Assembly: GCA_022823665.1 (NCBI GenBank)
Contig: JAJEHN010000030.1
Coordinates: 1-33,186, forward strand
Direction: 5' to 3'
Source of the DNA: Thermoanaerobaculia bacterium
GTDB lineage: Bacteria; Acidobacteriota; Thermoanaerobaculia; Multivoradales; Multivoraceae
DNA: 33,186 nt
Shown: positions 1 to 7,026 of the stretch, piece after piece
Layout of the letters: each line of letters begins with the position of its first letter
How positions within the stretch are numbered: the stretch's first letter is position 1
Notes under the pieces: model-generated
What the model was told of the DNA's origin: nothing
Database searches by the model: none
What the model saw: only the letters and a program-made list of their open reading frames with translations
Translations under genes and position numbers: made by a program

Positions 1-41
1 CAATCCAACAGACCAACCTGTGCCGTGCGTCTCGCTCGCAT
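1..41 (-). CDS. Start of an outward-reading ORF in the left terminal repeat (partial)
   Basis: On the minus strand an ATG at base 41 follows a strong Shine-Dalgarno (GAGGAGG, 5-6 bases upstream). It opens 13 codons, starting MRARRTAQVGLLD, before the contig ends. The identical start occurs at the right end. A multicopy gene with its own ribosome binding site next to a repeat edge suggests a transposase. The Arg-rich start followed by LLD is compatible with some transposase N-termini as I recall them, but 13 residues cannot identify a family. Confidence 0.4.
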   Translation of the reverse strand, partial: MRARRTAQVGLLD

Positions 42-141
42 GCTTGCCTCCTCACTCCGATCTGTGAAATCGAAGCTACACCGAGCCCATCGAGCCCAAT
101 AAAATCAAGCACTTCCGCGTTTCTGGACGAGAACTAGCTAG
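1..141. repeat. Left copy of the 141-bp terminal inverted repeat
   Basis: This stretch is the exact reverse complement of 33046-33186. Identity stops at base 142 (c here, t in the other copy). The copy starts inside the stop codon of the deoxyhypusine-synthase-like gene, so that gene ends in the repeat. Read on the minus strand, it holds a strong ribosome binding site and an outward ATG. A length of exactly 141 equals the largest default k-mer of the MEGAHIT assembler. The contig therefore probably ends at a graph branch inside a longer multicopy element. The full element is not visible. Confidence 0.95.
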
Positions 142-1247
142 CGCAAGCCCATCCGCTCCAGCACTCCCGCGACGAGCAGCGGCCACACCAGCGTCGCGTC
201 CGCCGGGACCTCCGCGAAGCGGCCGCCTTCTTCGACCGGGACGAACTTGCCCCAGGACACCCCTTCGCTGTAGCCGCAGCCGGAGAGGCCGCCCCAGTGC
301 TCCGGCTCGGGGCAGATCCGCACGCCGTAGCGAAACCGCCTGGGCGGCGCGTCTTCGCCCTCCCGGCGCGCCGTCGCCTCCAGGTACGGCGCCACCTGCT
401 GCGCCCAGTTCCGTGGCACGCCGCCGCCGACGGTGAAGATGCCGAGCCGTTTGGCCCCGGCGACGAGTTCCGTGTAGTGCTCCAGGTCGGGGAACGGGTC
501 GAACCCGATCGGCGCCTCTCCGCGCCGGCGCCGGGCCCGGTTGAACAGCGCAAAGTCGAGCCCGATCTCCGAGTCGGTGAACGCGGGCACGTAGACCGGA
601 ACGCCGCGCCGCCAGGCGGAAGACAGCACGCCGCGGACCGGCGCGACATCTCCGTCCGGGGCCGCCGGCGCCGAGGCTCCCTCCGCTTCGGTCAGCCACC
701 GCCCGAACGCCTCGTTCAGCAGGCGCGAGCAGGCGACCTCGCCTTCGGGCCATTGCTCCAGGACCGAGTGGACGATCAACTCCACGCGATCCAGGTTGCT
801 CTCCAGTTCCAGCGTGTCGTAGATCCGGTCGTAGCCGGAGTAGTAGGCGGTGCGGTCGTCGAGCTTGCCCGCCGGCGCCTTGAAGTGGACCATCCCGGCC
901 GACTCGACGAAGCCGTGGACCATCAGTGCCCCGGTGCAGACGATCGCGTCGAGCAGCCCGTGGTCGATCATGTCGCACAGAACCAGCCCCTGCTTCGCCG
1001 CGGTCATCGCGCCGGTGAACGTGCCGACGACCAGGCAGTCCGGATCGACCACCATCTCGTGGAGCACGTCCGCCGCCTCGCCCAGCTGACGGCCTCCGAA
1101 GGAGGTCGACTTCATCGCCTCGAGCAGGTCGGAGAAGGAACCGACGGTGTCCAGATCGAGCGGCGCGAGCGGCTCCAGTCCCTCTCCGTCGCTGAACTCC
1201 GTCGCGCGCCGCGCTTCGCCCGGAGGCCTGGGGGGTCGTTCGTTCAT
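138..1247 (-). CDS. Deoxyhypusine synthase-like protein
   Basis: The 369-residue protein matches the deoxyhypusine synthase family (NAD-dependent transfer of the aminobutyl group of spermidine) along its length. Visible landmarks are the N-terminal GTFTGAMTAAKQG segment, TGALMVHGFVE, a GGGVPRNW loop, and near the C-terminus SEGVSWGKF then ADATLVWPLL. The lysine of SWGK (residue 334) aligns with the imine-forming catalytic lysine of the human enzyme (K329). The eukaryotic GGG-V-x-K-H-H loop reads R-N-W here. Bacteria lack eIF5A, so the acceptor is unknown; homospermidine-type polyamine chemistry is one possibility. It is divergent from the sigma-54 activator across about 80 bp. Its stop codon lies inside the terminal repeat. 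Confidence 0.88.
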   Translation of the reverse strand: MNERPPRPPGEARRATEFSDGEGLEPLAPLDLDTVGSFSDLLEAMKSTSFGGRQLGEAADVLHEMVVDPDCLVVGTFTGAMTAAKQGLVLCDMIDHGLLDAIVCTGALMVHGFVESAGMVHFKAPAGKLDDRTAYYSGYDRIYDTLELESNLDRVELIVHSVLEQWPEGEVACSRLLNEAFGRWLTEAEGASAPAAPDGDVAPVRGVLSSAWRRGVPVYVPAFTDSEIGLDFALFNRARRRRGEAPIGFDPFPDLEHYTELVAGAKRLGIFTVGGGVPRNWAQQVAPYLEATARREGEDAPPRRFRYGVRICPEPEHWGGLSGCGYSEGVSWGKFVPVEEGGRFAEVPADATLVWPLLVAGVLERMGLR

Positions 1248-1326
1248 GAGGCCAGCCCCAAGCTATCGCGGCAGGCGGGACGCGTGCCGCCGCGGTCCGG
1301 CTCGATTCTTGCTGCGACCAGCCTTC

Positions 1327-2898
1327 ATGACCGACCGGACGTGGGCTGTGACAGGATCCTTCGGCTGGCCCGTTGTGAACTCACGCGAACCCAGGGAACT
1401 CGAACTCCTCTACCGCCTGAGTCAGACCCTCGGCGAGAGCCTCGAGCTGCGCGATGTCACCCGGCCCGCGCTCGAAACCCTGGCCGAGCACCTGAACCTC
1501 AAGCACGGCACGATCACGCTGCTCAACCGGAAGACCGGCGAGATCACGATCGAGGTCGCGCACGGACTGAGCGGCGAGCAGATCGCGGAGGCCCGGTACC
1601 GCCTCGGCGAAGGCGTGACCGGCCAGGTGATCGAGACGGGCGAGGCCCGGGTGATCCCGAAGACGAGCGAGTCCGAGACGTTCCTCGACCGCACCCGGCG
1701 CGGCAAGAGCGCGGAAGTCTCCTTCCTCTGCGTGCCCATCCGCACCGGCAACGAGACCTACGGCGCGCTGAGCGTCGACCGGACCTACGATCCTGACCAC
1801 GACCTGAACGACGATGTCCGTCTGCTCCTCATAGCCGGTTCCCTGATCGCCCAGGCGGTCAAGCTCCGCCGCACCGCCGAGGAGGAGCGGGAACAGCTCG
1901 AGGAGGAGAACGAACGTCTGCGGGCACAGCTCCGCGACCGCTTCCGGCCCGCCAACATCGTCGGCAACTCGCACGAGATGCAGGAGGTCTACGACCAGAT
2001 CGCGACCGTCTCGAGCAGTAACACGAGCGTCCTGATCACCGGCGAAACCGGCACCGGCAAAGAACTCGTCGCCCAGGCGATCCACTACAACAGCGCCCGT
2101 TCAGACCGCCCCTTCGTCAAGGTCCACTGCGCCGCGCTGCCCGAAAGCGTGATCGAGAGCGAGCTGTTCGGGCACGAACGCGGCGCCTTTACCGGCGCGA
2201 TCCAGCAGCGCAAGGGCCGCTTCGAACTCGCCCACACCGGCACGATCTTCCTCGACGAAGTCGGCGACGTGCCGCTCCTGATCCAGATCAAGATGCTGCG
2301 CGTGCTGCAGGAACGCGAGTTCGAGCGGGTGGGCGGCACGCGGACGCTGCGGGCGGACGTGCGGATCATCGCCGCCACGAACAAGGACCTGTCCGCGATG
2401 ACCGCGAACGGCGCGTTCCGCGAGGACCTGTTCTACCGTCTGAACGTCTTCCCGATCCACGTGCCGCCGCTGCGCAAGCGCAAGTCGGACATCGTCCAGC
2501 TGGCCGACTTCTTTCTGGAGCGCTATGCCCGCGTGAACGGCGGCAACGTGCGCCGGCTGTCGAGCGCCGTGATCGACATGCTGATGAGCTACCACTGGCC
2601 GGGCAACGTCCGCGAGCTGGAAAGCTGCATCGAGCGCGCCGTTCTCGTGGCGCGGGACGACGTCATCCACCCCCACCACCTGCCGCCGACTCTCCAGACC
2701 GCGGAGAGTTCGGGCACCGAACCCGCCGGGAGCTTTCAGTACCTGGTCGAGAACTACGAGCGGGACCTGTTGCGCGACGCGCTGAAGAGCGCGCGCGGCA
2801 ACATCGCCGCCGCCTCGCGCAAGCTGCGCACGACGCCCCGGATCACCGGCTACAAGATCAAGAAGTACGGCATCGACCCGAGCCGTTACGCGAACTAG
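1327..2898 (+). CDS. NifA-like sigma-54-dependent transcriptional activator (GAF-AAA+-HTH)
   Basis: I start at ATG 1327 (523 residues). Upstream codons in the same frame overlap the divergent gene and show no domain. A GAF domain occupies about residues 15-180, followed by a charged coiled-coil linker (EEEREQLEEENERLRAQ). The AAA+ domain has Walker A GETGTGKE at 239, the sigma-54 contact loop GAFTGA at 286-291, Walker B TIFLDE at 306-311, and FREDLFYRLNV. A C-terminal Fis-type helix-turn-helix ends in TPRITGYKIKKYGID, close to the NifA style. No nitrogenase genes are nearby. The next gene downstream has a consensus sigma-54 promoter, making it the obvious target. The ligand of the GAF domain is unknown. 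Confidence 0.92.
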   Translation: MTDRTWAVTGSFGWPVVNSREPRELELLYRLSQTLGESLELRDVTRPALETLAEHLNLKHGTITLLNRKTGEITIEVAHGLSGEQIAEARYRLGEGVTGQVIETGEARVIPKTSESETFLDRTRRGKSAEVSFLCVPIRTGNETYGALSVDRTYDPDHDLNDDVRLLLIAGSLIAQAVKLRRTAEEEREQLEEENERLRAQLRDRFRPANIVGNSHEMQEVYDQIATVSSSNTSVLITGETGTGKELVAQAIHYNSARSDRPFVKVHCAALPESVIESELFGHERGAFTGAIQQRKGRFELAHTGTIFLDEVGDVPLLIQIKMLRVLQEREFERVGGTRTLRADVRIIAATNKDLSAMTANGAFREDLFYRLNVFPIHVPPLRKRKSDIVQLADFFLERYARVNGGNVRRLSSAVIDMLMSYHWPGNVRELESCIERAVLVARDDVIHPHHLPPTLQTAESSGTEPAGSFQYLVENYERDLLRDALKSARGNIAAASRKLRTTPRITGYKIKKYGIDPSRYAN

Positions 2899-2919
2899 GC
2901 GCGGTGCTGGCGCGCACCC

Positions 2920-3094
2920 GTCGGCGAAGGCGCCGGGGGGAGGGTCCCAGGGGACGCTCGCCCTCTCGGGTTGTATGGGGGGTATGGGCTCGCTGTTGTC
3001 GGCTGCGCTCCGGTCGGTTCTCGGTTGCTGAGAGGACCTCGACAATCGCTTGCCTCCGACCCCCTGGGACCCTCCCCCCGGCGCCTTCGCCGAC
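2920..3094. repeat. 34-bp perfect inverted repeat, 107-bp loop
   Basis: Bases 2920-2953 are the perfect reverse complement of 3061-3094. The arms are very GC-rich, with a G6/C6 run at the centre. They lie 21 bp after the activator stop codon. This could be a transcription terminator with a long loop, the ends of a small non-coding element, or protein-binding sites. No T-run follows, so it is not a classical intrinsic terminator. Confidence 0.85.
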
Positions 3095-3161
3095 TGGCGA
3101 CTTCGGACGGCGAGAGGTCGGATTCGGTCGCGTCATGTTTGTTCGTCAGTACCCCGACTTG

Positions 3162-3175
3162 CTACAGAATTGTAG
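3162..3175. promoter_or_regulatory. Candidate activator-binding palindrome
   Basis: CTACA-GAAT-TGTAG is a perfect dyad about 100 bp upstream of the sigma-54 promoter, where enhancer-binding proteins usually dock. It is not the NifA consensus TGT-N10-ACA. The assignment rests only on symmetry and position. Confidence 0.35.
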
Positions 3176-3276
3176 GGTGGGGGCCGGAGCGGATTGACTC
3201 CGCTGGCTATGAGAATGGGTGCAATGGCTTTGCGGGCAACCACTTGTCATGTGAGCGAGCGCGTCAGCCCCTTCGT

Positions 3277-3292
3277 TGGCACCTGTGTTGCT
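3277..3292 (+). promoter_or_regulatory. Sigma-54 (-24/-12) promoter of the porin gene
   Basis: TGGCACCTGTGTTGCT matches the RpoN consensus TGGCACG-N4-TTGCW with one mismatch at the last base of the first box and exact spacing. The invariant GG and GC are present. Transcription should start near 3302, leaving a leader of about 40 bases with the AAGGAGG site before ATG 3344. The adjacent upstream gene encodes a sigma-54 activator. Confidence 0.8.
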
Positions 3293-3343
3293 ACTCAAGC
3301 CGCGTAACCGGCAATTTGCCCTTTTCAAGGAGGTTCTCCCCCA

Positions 3344-4039
3344 ATGTTCCGCAAGTCAACGATTGTCCTGACCACCGTTGCTCTTCTCGGCCTCGCGGCC
3401 GCACCGGCTTCCGCCGACGCTGACTACGCTCTCGACTTCGCGTCCGCCTATGTCTGGCGCGGCATCACCTTCACCGACGGGGCCGTGTGGCAGCCGTCCG
3501 TCACGGCCTCGAACGACAGCGGGTTCGCGATCAACGTCTGGGGCAACCTCGACATCGACGACGCGAACGACATGAGCGGCGAGTTCAACGAGATCGACCT
3601 CACCGCCTCCTACGGTTTCGGCTCGGATGCCGTTTCGGCCGAGGTCGGCTTCATCGAGTACCTGTTCCCGAACACGGCCTTCGCCGGCACTCGCGAGGTC
3701 TACCTGAGCCTCGGCTTCGACGTGGCCGCGTCACCCAGCGTTTCCGTCTACTACGACATCGACGAGGTCCAGGACTTCTACGCCAACGTCGGCGTCTCGT
3801 TCGGCGGCGACGTGAGCGACGCCCTGGCCTGGAGCGTCGACGTCTCGGCCGGCTTCGCCGGTGACGACTTCGCCGCCGCCTACGGTGGAGTCTCCGGAGG
3901 CATGTACGACGGCAACGTGACGTTCGGCCTCTCCGGCGGCGCGTGGTCGGCGTTCGTCAGCTACGTCGACGCGCTGGACGACGACGCGCTGCCCGAGCAG
4001 CCGGTCGACTTCCTCGCCGGCATCGGCTTCTCGTTCTAG
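3344..4039 (+). CDS. TorF-type putative porin / outer-membrane beta-barrel protein
   Basis: The 231-residue protein starts with a signal peptide (MFRKSTIVLTTVALLGLAAA) with likely cleavage after PASA. It then shows alternating amphipathic strands rich in Gly, Ala, Asp and aromatics, beginning DYALDFASAYVWRGITFTDG. The YVWRGI..TDG..WQPS stretch is typical of the TorF/Gcw_chp family (TIGR02001/PF09694). It ends in GIGFSF with the terminal Phe expected by the BAM machinery. It should sit in the outer membrane as a small barrel; the substrate is unknown. The ribosome binding site is AAGGAGG, 10 bases upstream. Expression is predicted to depend on sigma-54 and the neighbouring activator. Confidence 0.85.
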   Translation: MFRKSTIVLTTVALLGLAAAPASADADYALDFASAYVWRGITFTDGAVWQPSVTASNDSGFAINVWGNLDIDDANDMSGEFNEIDLTASYGFGSDAVSAEVGFIEYLFPNTAFAGTREVYLSLGFDVAASPSVSVYYDIDEVQDFYANVGVSFGGDVSDALAWSVDVSAGFAGDDFAAAYGGVSGGMYDGNVTFGLSGGAWSAFVSYVDALDDDALPEQPVDFLAGIGFSF

Positions 4040-4056
4040 ACAGATCCCACGGCGCG

Positions 4057-4076
4057 CGAAGCTCCTCCGAGCTTCG
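4057..4076. terminator. Bidirectional hairpin between convergent genes
   Basis: CGAAGCTC-CTCC-GAGCTTCG is a perfect 8-bp stem with a 4-base loop, 18 bp after the porin stop and 12 bp beyond the convergent crotonase stop. A short GGCGTTT follows on the plus strand. It probably ends transcription from both sides. Confidence 0.65.
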
Positions 4077-4088
4077 GGCGTTTCCGCG

Positions 4089-4907
4089 TCAGCGGCCCGT
4101 GAACTTCGGCGCCCGCTTCTCCATGAATGCGGTGACGCCTTCCTTGTGGTCGTCCGTCTGGCCGCAACGAATGTGAGAGATGGCCTCGCGGTCGAGGATG
4201 GACCGGAAGTCCGAGTTGACCGCGAGGTTCACGTTCTCCTTCATCCAGCGGTAGCTCACGAGCGGTCCGTGAGCGAGCCGCGAGGCGAACTCCATCGCCT
4301 CGTCGCGGAACGTATCCGCGTCGTAGACCCGGTTGACGAGACCGATGCGCCGCGCCTCCTCGGCGTCGATGATGTCGGCGGTGAAGAACAGCTCCTTTGC
4401 CACCGCCGGGCCGACCAGCCGGGTGAGCTGCCAGGTCGTGCCCCAGTCGCCGCCGAATCCGACCTTGGAGTAGGCGGTTCCGAACTTGGCCGCGCTGGAG
4501 GCCAGGCGAAGGTCGCAACTCGCAGCCAGACCGAGGCCGGCGCCCATCGCGAAGCCGTTGACCATGGCGATCGTCACCTTGGGCACCGAGTGGACGAGCC
4601 AGGCGGCTTCCTGGCCGCGCCGCAGACTGTCGATACGTTCCTCGAGGGTGGTTGGCGCGCCGCTCGACCCGCCCATGCCCGAAACGTCGCCGCCGGCGCA
4701 GAACGCGCGGCCCTCGCCGGTCAGGACGATCACACCGACGTCGGGGTCGGCCGCCAGCCGCGGCACTTCTTCCTGGAGACCGGCAGTGATCTCGGCGGAC
4801 AGCGCGTTCAGCTTCTTGGGACGGTTGAACGTCAGCAGGGCGACGCGATCCTGGACATCGACCCGGAACTCCGGCTCGGGGGCGGTCTTCATCTCGGCTA
4901 CGGTCAT
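4089..4907 (-). CDS. Enoyl-CoA hydratase/isomerase family protein (isomerase-like crotonase)
   Basis: I start at ATG 4907 (272 residues) because AGGAGG lies just upstream and the crotonase fold begins there. The open frame extends to 5210 without homology. Oxyanion-hole segments are GEGRAFCAGGDVSG and GFAMGAGLGLAASCD. The two catalytic glutamates of rat enoyl-CoA hydratase (E144, E164) align with Gly and Tyr here. FGGDWGTTW instead places an Asp where PaaG and dienoyl-CoA isomerase carry their catalytic Asp. I therefore favour a double-bond or epoxide isomerase role over hydration. The C-terminal FMEKRAPKFTGR is typical of the family. The sigma operon is divergent. Confidence 0.87.
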   Translation of the reverse strand: MTVAEMKTAPEPEFRVDVQDRVALLTFNRPKKLNALSAEITAGLQEEVPRLAADPDVGVIVLTGEGRAFCAGGDVSGMGGSSGAPTTLEERIDSLRRGQEAAWLVHSVPKVTIAMVNGFAMGAGLGLAASCDLRLASSAAKFGTAYSKVGFGGDWGTTWQLTRLVGPAVAKELFFTADIIDAEEARRIGLVNRVYDADTFRDEAMEFASRLAHGPLVSYRWMKENVNLAVNSDFRSILDREAISHIRCGQTDDHKEGVTAFMEKRAPKFTGR

Positions 4908-4974
4908 TCGGGCTCCTCCTGGTTCCTGACTTTCGAGGGAAGGGCCGGAGTCTAGCCCGAGACCTTCTCGCGCA

Positions 4975-5016
4975 CGCCGCTTCGCGGCGGCGCCCGATGC
5001 CGGCCAGAAGGCCGGC
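4975..5016. repeat. GC-rich hairpin module array, site A
   Basis: Two hairpins lie in tandem: CGCCGC-TTC-GCGGCG (4975-4989) and GCCGGCC-AGAA-GGCCGGC (4999-5016). The second stem recurs with a different loop at 12086-12103. The array lies between the crotonase and sigma-factor genes. Confidence 0.75.
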
Positions 5017-5030
5017 GCACCGACACTGAC

Positions 5031-5056
5031 GGAACACTTCGCGCTTTCGCGCGTTA
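5031..5056 (+). promoter_or_regulatory. Candidate ECF-type promoter
   Basis: GGAAC, then 16 bases, then CGTT matches the general ECF pattern (GGAAC at -35, CGTC/CGTT at -10). It lies directly before an ECF sigma gene, which suggests autoregulation. Transcription would start near 5062, leaving almost no leader for ATG 5068. Start codons further in (5140 or 5197) are therefore worth considering. Confidence 0.5.
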
Positions 5057-5067
5057 CAACAACTGAG

Positions 5068-5736
5068 ATGCCGGTGGCCGCGCTGAGGCCCGATCCGCTG
5101 GCGGCGCCGACGACGAGACTCCGACGCGCCCCGGCGCAGATGACCGCCACGCCGGAGGCGGTACCGACGGACCGCGCGCTGGAGGACGGAGCGCTCATGG
5201 CCCGCGTCAAGGAGGGCGACGAGCAGGCCTTCGCCGACCTGGTGAATCGCTACAAGGACCTCCTCGTGAACTACCTGACCCGGATGACCCGCAGCCGCGA
5301 GCGCGCCGAAGACCTGGCGCAGGAGGCGTTCGTGCGGGTCTACCGCTCGGCGGAGCGATACCGCGAACGGGGTCAGTTCCAGGCTTTCCTGTTCCGGATC
5401 GCCACGAATCAACTACGCAGCGAAGAGCGCCGCGCCGCGCGCTGGCGGGGTCTGTTGCCGTCGCTCGTGGCCGAGCAGCGCCTCCGGCCACCGGCACCGT
5501 CACCGCAGGGCGCCGCATTGTGCGACGAGGCGGTCGACGCCGTCACCACGGCGATCGGCCGCCTGCCCCTCCACTACAGGGCGCCCGTCGTGCTCCGCGA
5601 GATCGAGGGCTGGCCCTATGCCCGGATCGCCGAGGCGCTCGGCTGTCGCGAGGGAACCGTCAAGTCCAGGGTCCACCGCGCCAAGGATCTGCTGCGAGAA
5701 GACCTCCACGACTACTGGAACGGAGGATCGAAGTGA
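5068..5736 (+). CDS. ECF RNA polymerase sigma factor
   Basis: The protein has the two ECF domains. Sigma region 2 contains GDEQAFADLVNRYKDLLVNYL and EDLAQEAFVRVYRSAERY. Region 4 contains RLPLHYRAPVVLREIEGWPYARIAEALGCREGTVKSRVHRAKDLLREDL. A Pro/Ala-rich linker joins them. The longest form is 222 residues. The first 43 residues look unlike a sigma factor, and ATG 5197 has GGAG five bases upstream, so the true protein may be about 179 residues. The stop TGA overlaps the next gene's GTG by four bases. An anti-sigma-like membrane protein and a PDZ protein follow, suggesting response to an envelope signal. Confidence 0.9.
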   Translation: MPVAALRPDPLAAPTTRLRRAPAQMTATPEAVPTDRALEDGALMARVKEGDEQAFADLVNRYKDLLVNYLTRMTRSRERAEDLAQEAFVRVYRSAERYRERGQFQAFLFRIATNQLRSEERRAARWRGLLPSLVAEQRLRPPAPSPQGAALCDEAVDAVTTAIGRLPLHYRAPVVLREIEGWPYARIAEALGCREGTVKSRVHRAKDLLREDLHDYWNGGSK

Positions 5737-6143
5737 CCGACCAGCTCGACCTGAAACGCCTGCCCCGTGTGGAGGCTTCGGACGGCTTCACCGAAGACGT
5801 GCTGCGCCGGGTGCGAACCGAAGAAGCCCGGCCGTCGCCGCGCCTGAGACTGGCCGCGGCTGCCATCGCGGTCGTCGTCGTCTCCGCGGCCGCCGGCGCC
5901 TGGTGGTCGCGACAGTCCCCGCCCGCCGAACCGGCGACGGTCACCGCCGAGAGCCTTGAACAACTGAGATCGGAGTACCAGGAACTGAGCCGGGAACTGG
6001 AAGCCCTCCACAGACTCGCCGAAGACACGCAGCCCTTCGTACCCGTTTCCATCGATCCCCAGACCGAGGTTCTCTTCGACCTCCGCGACATCGAACCGCT
6101 TCCCGTTCGCTACGCAACTGCGGTAAGCCGGAGAATCCAATAG
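5733..6143 (+). CDS. Single-pass membrane protein, probable anti-sigma factor or regulator
   Basis: The GTG start overlaps the sigma stop (GTGA) with CGGAGG upstream, so translation is coupled. The protein has 136 residues. A cytoplasmic N-terminal stretch of about 50 residues includes FTEDVLRRVR. One transmembrane helix follows (LAAAAIAVVVVSAAAGAWW), then a periplasmic coiled coil (SLEQLRSEYQELSRELEALH) and a short tail. There is no zinc-binding HxxxCxxC motif, so it is not a classical ZAS anti-sigma factor. Topology, size and position directly after an ECF sigma gene are the evidence for an anti-sigma role. The ATG at 6157 lies 13 bases after its stop. Confidence 0.72.
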   Translation: MTDQLDLKRLPRVEASDGFTEDVLRRVRTEEARPSPRLRLAAAAIAVVVVSAAAGAWWSRQSPPAEPATVTAESLEQLRSEYQELSRELEALHRLAEDTQPFVPVSIDPQTEVLFDLRDIEPLPVRYATAVSRRIQ

Positions 6144-6156
6144 GAGCACGCCCGCC

Positions 6157-7026
6157 ATGAACACCAGCTTTTTCATTCCCCATCTCTCAGCAGCTACCGG
6201 CAACCGACGAACCCTCGTGACGGTCCTGGCAGCGACGATCGCCCTGGGCTTCGTCCCCACTGCCTTCGGGCAGGAAAGCGAAGACGATGAACGATCCGTC
6301 CGTGTCATCGTGCTCGGAGACGGGCAGATCGACATCCAGGAGGATGCCGACGAAGCGCGGGTACTGGCGGAGAAGCTCGCGGTTTCGGCCCGGAAAGCCC
6401 AGGTACGGCGGGAGATGACCGATTGGTTCCGGCCGACACTCGCCCTGCACTGGAGTGGCGCCTACCTCGGAGTCGAGCTCGTCAATCTGAACGAGCCCCT
6501 GCGGGCGCACTTCGGAGTGCCCGAGGGCAGTGGAGTCCTGGTCTCGAACGTCGTCGACGGCAGTCCGGCGGCCCGTGCCGGTGTTCAGGTCGGCGACATC
6601 ATCACCCGCTTCGACGGCGAGGACGTAACGAGTTCCCGCAAACTGACCACGATGGTGCGAAAGGCGGAGGCCGGCGATCCGGCCGATCTCGAAGTCTGGC
6701 GCGACGGCAAGGTCGAGACGGTCAGCACGACCCTCGACGAACGGCCACGACCCGACCTCCAGGCCAACTCCTTCTACTTCCTGCGCGGCCGCGAAGATCT
6801 CGACGGTGATGGGGAGATCGACGTGTTCGTCAGCCCGGAGAACGTGCACGAGAAGATCCAGGAGTACTTCGACGGCGACGAGTGGAAGGAGCGGCACGAA
6901 CACCTGCAGCGCTTCCTCCACGAGCGCAGCCCCGACATGAAGGCGCTGGAAGACCGTCTCGAGAGCCTGAAGGAGCGGCTCGCGGAACTGGAAAGCCGCC
7001 TGGAAGAGAGAGCCGAAGAGAACTAG
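6157..7026 (+). CDS. Secreted/periplasmic PDZ-domain protein
   Basis: The 289-residue protein has a signal sequence with a hydrophobic core at about 19-36 and likely cleavage after TAFG. A helical region follows, then one PDZ domain at about 103-190 (YLGVEL...GVLVSNVVDGSPAARAGVQVGDIITRFDGEDV). An EF-hand-like acidic loop (DLDGDGEID) lies near residue 212. The C-terminus is a long charged coiled coil (DRLESLKERLAELESRLEER). No protease domain or catalytic triad is present, so it is not DegP or DegS. Third in the sigma operon, it may sense misfolded outer-membrane proteins or scaffold the anti-sigma partner; that role is inferred. Its stop shares CTAG with the convergent aminotransferase stop. 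Confidence 0.78.
   Translation: MNTSFFIPHLSAATGNRRTLVTVLAATIALGFVPTAFGQESEDDERSVRVIVLGDGQIDIQEDADEARVLAEKLAVSARKAQVRREMTDWFRPTLALHWSGAYLGVELVNLNEPLRAHFGVPEGSGVLVSNVVDGSPAARAGVQVGDIITRFDGEDVTSSRKLTTMVRKAEAGDPADLEVWRDGKVETVSTTLDERPRPDLQANSFYFLRGREDLDGDGEIDVFVSPENVHEKIQEYFDGDEWKERHEHLQRFLHERSPDMKALEDRLESLKERLAELESRLEERAEEN

Larger units (their letters stand above)
2899..3343. other. Regulatory intergenic region between activator and porin
   Basis: These 445 bases hold no convincing gene. In order they contain a 34-bp perfect inverted repeat with a 107-base loop (2920-3094), a small palindrome CTACA-N4-TGTAG (3162-3175), a sigma-54 promoter (3277-3292) and the porin ribosome binding site AAGGAGG (3327-3333). 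The layout is what is expected for an enhancer-dependent promoter. Confidence 0.75.

Noticed and set aside
138..1247. Loss of the catalytic lysine in the deoxyhypusine-synthase-like protein (GGGVPRNW)
   Set aside because: That loop holds a different lysine in the human enzyme. The imine-forming lysine is the one in SWGK, which is conserved.
1327..2898. Nitrogen-fixation regulator NifA in the strict sense
   Set aside because: No nif genes are in view and the adjacent sigma-54 target is a porin; only the domain architecture is NifA-like.
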